Source: Salvelinus alpinus (lineage: Eukaryota; Chordata; Actinopteri; Salmoniformes; Salmonidae). From it: a stretch of DNA of 64,000 nucleotides. The position numbers and the translations under genes are program-made. Below the pieces are notes generated by a model. The model saw only the letters and a program-made list of their open reading frames with translations. It had not been told where the DNA came from and did not search any database. The DNA is taken from the NCBI RefSeq assembly GCF_045679555.1, contig NC_092094.1:38227430-38291429 (forward strand), in the 5' to 3' direction. Shown here piece by piece: positions 55,290 to 64,000 of the stretch (positions are counted from its first letter, which is position 1; each line of letters opens with the position of its first letter).

Positions 55290-55975
55290 TTTTATTGGCT
55301 CTTAACCAACTGTGCTAGTTTGTTTTTTCGCATTGTTTGGAACTTATTTTGTACATAATGTTGCTGCTACCGTCTCTTATGACCGAAAAGAGCTTCTGGA
55401 CATCAGAACAGCGATTATTCACTTCAAATTGGAAAAATTATTATTCTTTAATGAGTCGGACGGGAAGGATATACTCCAAACAGGCCCTCATCCCCGTCAT
55501 TCGCTGGAGAAAGAAACAAATTTTGCGGAAAGAGATTGGGGTACCTTGTGAGGATCAAGCGAAGAGTGGCTAATCTGCCTTTGCCATCCGTACTGTTAGC
55601 TAGCGTTCAATTGCTGGAAAATAAATGGAACAAACTGAAAGCATGTATATCCTACCAACGGGACATTAATAACTGTAATATCTTATGTTTCACCGAGTCG
55701 TGGCTGAACGACGACAATAATATACAGCCGGCAGGTTATACACTCTATCGGCAGGATGGAACAGTAGTAGGACACGGGGCGGGGGCCTATGTATATTTGT
55801 AAACAGCTGGTGCACGATATCTAAGGAAGTATAGGTTTTGCGCGCCTGAGGTAGTGTGGTCTACAGCTTATCATTAGATACTCTATCTACCTAGTGAGTT
55901 CATCTGTATTTTTCATAGCTGTCTACATACCACCATAGACCGATGCTGGCACTAAAACCGCACTCAATGAGCTGT
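55290..55975 (+). pseudogene. LINE 5' coding fragment (endonuclease N-terminus)
   Basis: Plus strand. CNILCFTESWLNDDNNIQPAGYTLYRQDG (55675-55765) is the APE endonuclease start with the catalytic TESW Glu. After a stop, AVYIPP (55920) continues it. Truncated at 55975 by the Tc1. Upstream frames (55312-55551) read the basic leader region in two frames. Inactive. Confidence 0.7.
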
Positions 55976-56125
55976 ACACTACCGTTCAAAAGTTTGGGGT
56001 CACTTAGAAATGTCCTTGTTTTCCATGAAAACATACATGAAATTAGTTGCAAAATGAATTTAAAATATAGTCAAGATGTTGACAAGGTTATAAATAATGA
56101 GTTTTAATTGAAATAATTATGTCCT

Positions 56126-57160
56126 TCAAACATGGCTTTCGTCAAATAATCCTCCATTTGCAGCAATTACAGCCTTGCAAACCTTTGGCATTATAGTTGT
56201 CAATTTGTTGGGGTAATCTGAAGAGATTTCACCCCAGGCTTCCTGAAGCACCTCCCACAAGTTGGATTGGCTTGATGGGCACTTACGTACCATAATGTCA
56301 AGCTGCTCCCACAACAGCTCAATAGGGTTGAGATCCGGTGACTGTGTTGGCCTCTCCATTATAGACAGAATACCAGCTGACTGCTTCTTCTCTAAACAGT
56401 TCTTGCATAGTTTGGAGTTGTGTTTTGGGTCATTGTCCTGTTGTAGGAGGAAATTGGCTCCAATTAGGCGCCGTCCACATGGTATGGCAATGAGTTGCAA
56501 AATTAAGTGATAGCCTTCCTTCTTCAAGATCCCTTTTACCCTGTACAAATCTCCCACTTTACCAACACCAAAGCACCCCCAGACCATCACATTGCCTCCA
56601 CCATGCTTGACAGATGGCGTGAAGCACTCCTCCAGCATCTTTTTATTTTTTCTGCGTCTCACGAATGTTCTTTGTGATCCGAACACCTCAAACTTCGATT
56701 CGTCTGTCCATAACACTTTTTTCCAATCTTCCTCTGTCCATTGTCTGTTCTTTTGCCCATCTTAATCTTTTATTTTTATTAGCCAGTCTGAGATATGGCT
56801 TTTTCTTTGCAACTCTGCCTAGAAGGCCAGCATCCCTGAGTTGCCTCTTCACTGTTGACATTGAGACTGATGTTTTGCGGGTACAATTTAATGAAGCTGC
56901 CAGTTGAGGACTTGTGAGGCGTCTGTTTCTCAAACTAAACACTCTAATGTACTTGTCCTCTTGCTCAGTTGTGCACCGGGGCCTCCCACTCCTCTTTCTA
57001 TTCTGGTTAGAGCCAGTTTGCGCTTTTCTGTGAAGGGAGTTGTACACAGCGTTGTACACAGCATTGTCTTGGTAATTTCTCACATGGAATAGCCTTCATT
57101 TCTCAGAACAAGAATAGATTGAGTTTCAGAAGAAAGATCTTTGTTTCTAGCCATTTTGAG
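56126..57160 (-). pseudogene. Tc1 transposase, frameshifted, DDE residues present
   Basis: The N-part frame (57083-56688) carries SGRPRCTTEQEDKYIRVFSLRN (HTH/linker). A frame change near 56716 leads to the C-part (56716-56126): MLWTDESKFEVFGS (first Asp), VKHGGGNVMVWGC, LLQQDNDPKHNSK (second Asp) and [14 protein letters not shown] (Glu). A stop near 57085 separates the initiator region. Catalytic residues kept but not in one frame. Confidence 0.85.
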
Positions 57161-57225
57161 CCTGTAAACGAACCCACAAATGCAGATGCTAATCTAAAGA
57201 AGGCCAGTTTTATTGCTTCTTTAAT

Positions 57226-57505
57226 CAGTATAATTTTTTTATTTCACCTTTATTTAACCAGGTAGGCTAGTTGAGAACAAGTTCTCATTTGCAACTGCGA
57301 CCTGGCCAAGATAAAGCATAGCAATTGGACACATACAACAACACAGAGTTACACATGGAATAAACAAAACATACAGTCAATAATACAGTAGAAAAATAAG
57401 TCTATATACAATGTGAGCAAATGAGGTGAGATAAGGGAGGTAAAGGCAAAAAAAGGCCATGGTGGCGAGGCAATTACAATATAGCAAGTAAAACACTGGA
57501 ATAAC
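57226..57505 (-). mobile_element. LINE 3' tail nested in Tc1
   Basis: TTCACCTTTATTTAACCAGG to ACAATATAGCAAGTAAAACA matches the 3' tail of the LINE at 155-640. Heavily 5'-truncated. Confidence 0.82.
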
Positions 57506-57723
57506 AGTTTTCAGCTGTGCTAACATAATTGCAAAAGGGTTTTCTAATGATCAATTAGCCTTTTAAAATGATAAACTTGGATTAGCTAACACAACGTGCC
57601 ATTGGAACACAGGAGTGATGATTGCTGATAATGGGCCTCTGTACGCCTATTTAGATATTCCATTAAAAATCAGCTGTTTCCAGCTACAATAGTATTTTAC
57701 AACATTAACAATGTCTACACTAT

Positions 57724-58761
57724 ATTTCAATATTAGTTTTTATTGATAAGCAATTTTGGTGCATTACTAATCGGTAGTAAGGCAATTACTCAATGTTGTG
57801 ACGGGTATTAGGACATTTAACCTGTATCTTGATCATTCAAGTTAAGGCACTGATGCCCTACAATTGATATGGATTTAGCAGAGGGTTATTTTGAGTCACT
57901 GCCTCTTCCTCTACTTTTAATTTTCAACGTGTCATTCAACAGCAGAACATAATACCATTGTGCCATTTTCGAGGTTGGTGTTGTGCCATTCCTGAGGTTG
58001 GTGAGATTGCTGGGAATATAGGTAGTTAGGCATAGTGCAGAGAGATGTTTGTAAACTAAGTGTGGTATCTTTCAGTGAGCTTGTTTGTGCATATTTGTGT
58101 GATCAGTGTTGCACCCCAGTGTATGTTTGTTATTATGGCTTGAAGAGGTGCTTATTCTTTGGAATGTGTTTGTCATTCACCACAGTTTGACTCAAGACTC
58201 AACCAGTTGCCTTGTTAATGTAGCTTCTCAAAATGATGGTGAAACATCCTTTCTGCTGGCCAGAGATAGACGTCCCAATTAAAGACATATTTTCAAATTG
58301 CATGCATATTTACATATAAATGTATACTTAGTAATCTGTCTCAGACATTTATTTACTTCAATTAAATAGTTTTCTAAAATAACTTCAGTAAACTCCATTG
58401 ACCTCTTTACTGCATCTGTTTTATGCAAACATCTTGGTGTTGTAACTGCAAGCAGGAATGAATATGTTAGCAGACTAAAATATTGAGCACCGGGGTCGTT
58501 CACCCCGCCCCTTGTTTGAGTAAGAATGCTGAGGATGTACATTCCCTCCATTGGAGAGTCATTGGTCTCCATCTTCTGGGATTTCCCCCCTGATGTCACT
58601 TTGTCTGGACTAGCAGATGGTGTTGTTATGATTGAGGTTTGGTTTAAGATTTTGGGGTCTGCACTGTACATGGAATGCCCCTTCTCAAAATGTCTCCAGT
58701 GTCTATCTGGCTCTAGGCCAGCCTGAAATCTGAAATGACAGTTCGTCTCGATGGCCTACAG
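57724..58761. other. Intergenic DNA
   Basis: No domain in any frame, including 58279-58671 minus (130 codons, no recognisable motif). Nothing further seen. Confidence 0.4.
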
Positions 58762-59341
58762 CAGGGGTTCTTAAAGTGGGGTCTGTGGATGAGGTACAGC
58801 AGCTAGTCCGGAGCCAGATCTAAAACATATATTTAAAAAAAAGAATTTTTTTACATTAATTTTTTTAAAGAATATTACTAACTGATTAAACACATTTTGG
58901 CCGAGGGATCCATGGAATAAGTTTAGAAGGTGTAAATCAATATTATTAAACAGAAGCAAATGGAACAAAACATACCTCATTTGTCCAATAGAAGCTCTCG
59001 TTTGCAATTGTTGGACTTATGATTACACCCTAGATCAGTTAGATGCAGGCAAGACAGTATTTAAAGCGACAACAACAAAACATCTCTGCCCCATGACAAA
59101 ATGTGTAGAATTGCAGGAAAATTGCTTGAAAACAGCTAAATGTTCTCTCAGATGCCAAGAGATGGGCCTTCCCAGGGCCTGAGATTTGTTTAGTTCGGCC
59201 ATGCACTGTCAAAGTCATAGTAGAACTCCTTGTATGCTATTTTTTTTTTATCTCACTGGAGTTTTTCCTGATTGAGGGGGTCCCTGATGAATTTACTATC
59301 ACAAAAGGGGTCCCGGCCCCAAAAACGTTTGAGAACCCCAG
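58762..59341. mobile_element. Non-autonomous hAT-like MITE
   Basis: Ends CAGGGGTTCTTAAAGTGGGG and TTTGAGAACCCCAG are imperfect inverted repeats of hAT type. About 580 bp, noncoding. An 8-bp duplication is not clear. Confidence 0.55.
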
Positions 59342-61075
59342 GTGTAAAGGAGCTTCCTCTGCAATTATCTTGATTTTGAAACATAGAAATAAACAATATT
59401 GTATCAGAGGTGTTTGCTTTCACCAGTAAACTTTTTTCACACACAGCATCTGAAGGGGAGGAAACAGGGGAGAGGATTCCACTTTGACTGTTGGCTACCC
59501 ACCCCTTCTAGTGTAATTAGGTTTAGGCTATTCTAATAAGACCTAGACTTTGATTTTACAGCTGACTAATGGATGATGATAAGTTAACCACTTGGGTCAG
59601 AAGGCAAATGAATGTCCTCCATAATATTGTAATTTTCTCGAACACGAGCAGCCCCATTTCAGCTTCAGAAATGTTACCAAAACCATTAACAAATCCTGTA
59701 GCCTTTGTAGTATTATTTTCCAGTCTCATTCATGCTGCACCTCAGTACTGCGGGATAAAGGCCAAATAAATCCATAATGATCCACGTGGGCGTTTGTGGT
59801 GGGACAGTTTGGTACCCTAGCTGTCCTGAGTAGGCATATGTTGGTCACTCGAGCAGTCAGTCTATTTGTTCACAATGAACTCTGCCCTAGAAGATAAGTG
59901 ATGTTAATGTCATGAAATTGTGTGATTGTGAATAAATTGCCTTACATGGCCGCGTGGCTGTTGAGCACATGGAGTAAGTTTTAAGCCTATTGAGCTGAAT
60001 GTGGAGTATGGTGCGATATCTGTGCCAACAAATTGTATTTGAATTCTATAATTTTTAATTTGTATTAGGATATTGAATTAGAATGTAATATTTAGGGCAG
60101 TCTAGTCGGGGGTGAGAATATTATTTGGGAGAGTTATGGCGCAGTGTATGGAAAGTGAAAGTAAAACCTGACAATTTACGCCTGCAAGGTGGAGCTGGAG
60201 ACGACCATATGGGCATTGCGCAATTAATCAATATTCTCTCGTTTTGGAGTTCTGGGCCAAAGAAAGTGAGGCTTCAGGGAGTTTCCCAAATTCGCGTTCG
60301 CCTAAAACGGGGGTTTTGCTCTGGGAGTTGCTACGCGCAGGTCATCTATTAAAGATGACATTGTTTCAATGTCACTGACCAGACACGCACGCGTGGTTTC
60401 CCAGCCTTGTAAGTAAGTCGTTTGTGTGAACCATGTGTGCTTTTGGTCGCTGCTGCTGATGGTCATTCTGAAGATAACGGAGTGTTGAAGTTGCGAGTTT
60501 CTGTGGAGTTACTGCTGTGATTGTGCAGGTGAATATGGAAGTGATATTTGTAACGTCTTGAGCAAATATTGGATGTGTATTGCTGCGCTTAGCCAACTTT
60601 AGTTATATGGCCTTATAAGACATGCTATTATTTAATATGGACGCTGAGGATGCAACCCGAAGGTGCTGTTTTGATATTGTAGGCTATAGGGCTAAATAAT
60701 GAAGACCCTTGGGATCCATGATCCAAAGGATAGATTATAACATTTCCCATCACACTTAGAGACATGTTATTTGCCAGTGTTGGCTATGCCTACTCTATTT
60801 GCTATGCATTTTATTGTCATATAACATATGTCCATACATGTGATATATGTAAGTTATTTTTGGGGCACTGTCCTCTACTTTTCTCCAAGTTACAGCTGTG
60901 ATGTGTGATTTAATGTTCTTGTTGTCAATTTTGTCATAATTTTCTGTATTTTTTTTGGAACTGATCATGGAAATTCACGTGAATGAATGATCACATCATT
61001 CACACGCCATTCACATTTGTCATGCCTCCAGATGTGAGAATTTCAGAATTCAAATGTATTTTGGATTCACATGTG
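59342..61075. other. Intergenic DNA, possible distal promoter or noncoding exon
   Basis: No coding frame with a domain. Around 60360-60540 there are CpGs and two consensus donors (CCTTGTAAGTAAGTCG at about 60405 and GTGCAG|GTGAAT at about 60525), so a noncoding first exon of a downstream gene is possible but unproven. Confidence 0.3.
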
Positions 61076-62717
61076 AAGTTGAGTCATTAAAACTCGTTTT
61101 TCAACCACCCCACAAGTGTCTTGTTAACAAACTAGTTTTGGCAAGTTGATTCAGACATCTACTTTGTGCATGACACAAGTAATTTTTCCAACAATTGTTC
61201 TGTGATTGTGCATGACACAAACTATTTTACCAACAATTGTTCAGAAACAGATTATTTCACTTATAATTCACTGTATCACAATTCCAGTGGGTCAGAAGTT
61301 TACATACACTAAGTTGACTGTGCCTTTAAACAGCTTGGAAAATTCCAGAAAATGATGTCATGGCTTTAGAAGCTTCTGATAGGCTAATTGACATCATTTG
61401 AGTCAATTGGAGGTGTACCTGTGGATGTATTTCAAGGCCTACCTTCAAACTCAGTGCCTCTTTGCTTGACATCATGGGAAAATCAAAAGAAATCAGCCAA
61501 GACCTCAGAAAAAATGTGTAGACCTCCAAGTCTGGTTCATCCTTGGAGCAATTTCCAAATGCCTGAAGGTACCACGTTCATCTGTACAAACAATTGTACG
61601 CAAGTATAAACACCATGGGACCACGCAGCCGTCATACCGCTCAGGAAGGAGACGCATTCGGTCTCCTAGAGATGAACGTACTTTGGTGCAAAAAGTGCAA
61701 ATCAATCCCAGAACAACAGCAAAGGACCTTGTGAGGATGCTGGAGGACACAGGTACAAAAGTATCTATATCCACAGTAAAACGAGTCCTATATCGACATA
61801 ACCTGAAAGGCCTCTCAGCAAGGAAGAAGCCACTGCTCCAAAACCGCCATAAAAAGCCAGACTACGGTTTGCAACTGCACATGGGGATAAAGATCGTACT
61901 TTTTGGAGAAATGTCCTCTGGTCTGATGAAACAAAAATAGAACTGTTTGGCCATAATGACCATCGTTATGTTTGGAGGAAAATAGGGGATGCTCGCAAGC
62001 CGAAGAACACCATCCCAACCGTGAAGCACAGGGGTGGCAGCATCATGTTGTAGGGGTGCTTTGCTGCAGGAGGGACTGGTGCACTTCACAAAATAGATGG
62101 CATCATGAGGGAGGAAAAGTATGTGGATATATTGAAGCAACATCTCAAGACGTCAGTCAGGAAGTTAAAGCTTGTTCGCAAATGGGTCTTCCAAATGAAC
62201 ATTGACCGCAAGCATACTTCCAAAGTTGTGGCAAAATGGCTTAAGGACAACAAAGTCAAGGTATTGGAGTGGCCATCACAAAGCCCTCACCTCAATCCTA
62301 TAGAAAATGTGTGGGCAGAACTGAAAAAGCGTGTTCGAGCAAGGAGGCCTACAAACCTGACTCAGTTACACCAGCTCTGTCAGGAGGAATGGGCCAAAAT
62401 TCACCCAACTTATTGTGGGAAGCTTGTGGAAGGCTACCTGAAACGTTTGACCCAAGTTAAACAATTAAAAGGCAATGCTACCAAATACTAATTGAGTGTA
62501 TGTAAACTTCTGACCCACTGGGAATGTGATGAAAGAAATACAATCTGAAATAAATCATTCTCTACTATTATTCTGACATTTCACATTCTTAAAATAAAGT
62601 GGTGATCCTAACTGACCTAACACAGGGAATTTTTACTAGGATTAAATGTCAGGAATTGTGAAAAACGGAGTTTAAATATATTTGGCAAAGGTGTATGTAA
62701 ATTTCCGACTTCAACTG
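61076..62717 (+). mobile_element. Tc1-like transposon of the Sleeping-Beauty-ancestor type
   Basis: The left inverted repeat has inner direct repeats (GTCAGAAGTTTACATACAC at about 61292), but the outermost ~40 bp are lost. The right end AAATTTCCGACTTCAACTG is at 62717 followed by TA. 1.64 kb. Transposase on plus, defective. Confidence 0.88.
61474..62491 (+). pseudogene. Tc1 transposase, inactive
   Basis: Starts [15 protein letters not shown] then TAG (61522-61524). The frame resumes 61683-61875 (VQINPRTTAKDLVRMLEDTGTKVSIS, the second HTH region). It is shifted again around the first catalytic region, which reads SSGLMKQK in the open frame; the shifted frame has [10 protein letters not shown] stop at 62052-62054 follows. 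The last frame (62105-62491) has VFQMNIDRKHTSK, where the usual second catalytic Asp of DNDPKH is Asn, and SPHLNPIENVW with the Glu. Multiple inactivating lesions. Confidence 0.86.
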
Positions 62718-62725
62718 TATATATA

Positions 62726-62992
62726 CAGTATCAGTCAAAAGTTTGGACACCTTCTCATTCAAGGATTTTTCTTTATATTTACTATTTTCTACATTGTAGA
62801 ATAATGAACACATCAAAACGATGAAATAACACATATGGAATCATGTAGTAACCCAAAAAGTGTTAAACAAATCAAAATATATTTTATATAATAGCCACCC
62901 TTTACTTTGATGACAGCTTTGTACACTCTTGGCATTCTCTCATCCAGCTTCACCTGGAATGCTTTTCCAACAGTCTTGAAGGAGTTCCCACA
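62726..62992. mobile_element. Tc1-like end fragment
   Basis: Starts CAGTATCAGTCAAAAGTTTG after TA (62724-62725) and runs 267 bp to the start of the next element. No transposase remains beyond a short opposite-strand C-terminal remnant. Confidence 0.72.
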
Positions 62993-62994
62993 TA

Positions 62995-64000
62995 CAGTGG
63001 GGCAAAAAAGTATTTAGTCAGCCACCAATTGTGCAAGTTCTCCCACTTAAAAAGATGAGAGAGGCCTGTAATTTTCATCATAGGTACACTTCAACTATGA
63101 CAGACAAAATGAGAAAAAAAATCCAGAAGATCACATTGTAGGATTTTTAATGAATTTATTTGCAAATTATGGTGTAAAATAAGTATTTGGTCACCTACAA
63201 ACAAGCAAGATTTCTGGCTCTCACAGACCTGTAACTTCTTCTTTAAGAGGCTCCTCTGTCCTCCACTCGTTACCTGTATTAATGGCACCTGTTTGAACTT
63301 GTTATCAGTATAAAAGACACCTGTCCACAACCTCAAACAGTCACACTCCAAACTCCACTATGGCCAAGACCAAAGAGCTGTCAAAGGACACCAGAAACAA
63401 AATTGTAGACCTGCACCAGGCTGGGAAGACTGAATCTGCAATAGGTAAGCAGCTTGGTTTGAAGAAATCAACTGTGGGAGCAATTATTAGGAAATGGAAG
63501 ACATACAAGACCACTGATAATCTCCCTCGATCTGCGGCTCCACGCAAGATCTCACCCCGTGGGGTCAAAATGATCACAAGAACGGTGAGCAAAAATCCCA
63601 GAACCACACGGGGGGACCTAGTGAATTACCTGCAGAGAGCTGGGACCAAAGTAACAAAGCCTACCATCAGTAACACACTACGCCGCCAGGGACTCAAATC
63701 CTGCAGTGCCAGACGTGTCCCCCTGCTTAAGCCAGTACATGTCCAGGCCCGTCTGAAGTTTGCTAGAGAGCATTTGGATGATCCAGAAGAAGATTGGGAG
63801 AATGTCATATGGTCAGATGAAACCAAAATAGAACTTTTTGGTAAAAACTCAACTCGTCGTGTTTGGAGGACAAAGAATGCTGAGTTGCATCCAAAGAACA
63901 CCATACCTACTGTGAAGCATGGGGGTGGAAACATCATGCTTTGGGGCTGTTTTTCTGCAAAGGGACCAGGACAACTGATCCGTGTAAAGGACAGAATGAA
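62995..64000 (+). mobile_element. Tc1-like transposon running off the right edge
   Basis: Left inverted repeat CAGTGGGGCAAAAAAGTATT after TA (62993-62994), about 200 bp IR, then an open transposase frame. Related to, but distinct from, the element at 9601-11195 (similar IR interior and transposase). The right end lies outside the window. Confidence 0.9.
63361..64000 (+). CDS. Tc1 transposase, open frame, C-terminus beyond window
   Basis: ATG at 63361 and 213 codons without a stop to the edge. N-terminal paired-type HTH ([36 protein letters not shown]), GRPR-like linker replaced by [11 protein letters not shown], second HTH ([26 protein letters not shown]), then [13 protein letters not shown] with the first catalytic Asp at about residue 154, and [14 protein letters not shown]. 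Length fits a Tc1 transposase of about 340 residues with about 125 still to come. It cuts and pastes at TA sites (known for the family). It is the only transposase in this window without a visible lesion; the second Asp and Glu cannot be checked here. Confidence 0.85.

Larger units (their letters stand above)
55976..57723 (-). mobile_element. Tc1-like transposon with nested LINE tail
   Basis: Left end CTACCGTTCAAAAGTTTGGG. The right inverted repeat is partial, running out at about 57723 (TGTCTACACTATATTTC). The transposase is on the minus strand. A 280-bp LINE tail is inserted at about 57226-57505. Confidence 0.85.

Noticed and set aside
58279-58671. 130-codon minus frame
   Set aside because: No motif, low-complexity start, AT-rich surroundings; not distinguishable from chance.

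Overview
The window is vertebrate genomic DNA, almost certainly from a salmonid fish (Salmo, Oncorhynchus or Salvelinus type). This rests on long GT-AG introns, several Tc1/mariner families, tRNA-derived SINEs of the salmonid SmaI/HpaI/FokI kind, and L2/CR1-like and other LINE remnants. Species cannot be fixed by eye.

One host gene is clearly supported: sf3b3 (U2 snRNP splicing factor 3B subunit 3), plus strand. It has 26 visible exons, with the ATG at 15627, the stop at 53330-53332 and a poly(A) signal at 53977. The 26 coding segments add to 3654 nt, or 1217 residues plus stop, the length of vertebrate SF3B3. Every junction is GT-AG and I saw no frameshift or premature stop, so the gene looks intact although it spans about 38 kb of transposon-filled sequence.

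The most notable system is inside the gene. Ten copies of one box C/D snoRNA (SNORD111-like) sit one per intron in introns 4, 7, 9, 10, 11, 12, 15, 17, 18 and 19. Most lie 79-208 nt upstream of the 3' splice site. They share a GTGATGA C box, a conserved guide directly upstream of the D' CTGA, a D-box CTGA and a 5-bp terminal stem. One copy is cut in two by a 448-bp insertion, one is pushed 1.57 kb from its acceptor by a Tc1 element, and one shows a compensatory stem change.

Layout. 1-6.2 kb: LINE 3' fragment, LTR-like element, SINE, dispersed repeat, large palindrome, tRNA-like repeat. 6.2-12.16 kb: minus-strand L2/CR1-like LINE with esterase-like ORF1, endonuclease and reverse transcriptase, split by a Tc1 element. 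12.16-14.29 kb: broken hAT transposase. 14.6-54 kb: sf3b3, whose introns hold Tc1 relics, SINEs, LINE fragments, piggyBac-like MITEs, LTR-like insertions and a 2.67-kb hAT with 8-bp target duplications. 54-61 kb: 3' flank with a MITE, a LINE 5' fragment, a Tc1 carrying a nested LINE tail, and a hAT MITE. 61-64 kb: three abutting Tc1 elements, the last with a transposase frame open to the window edge.

No bacterial-type features (operons, CRISPR) are present. Apart from sf3b3 and its snoRNAs, every coding stretch I could identify belongs to a mobile element.
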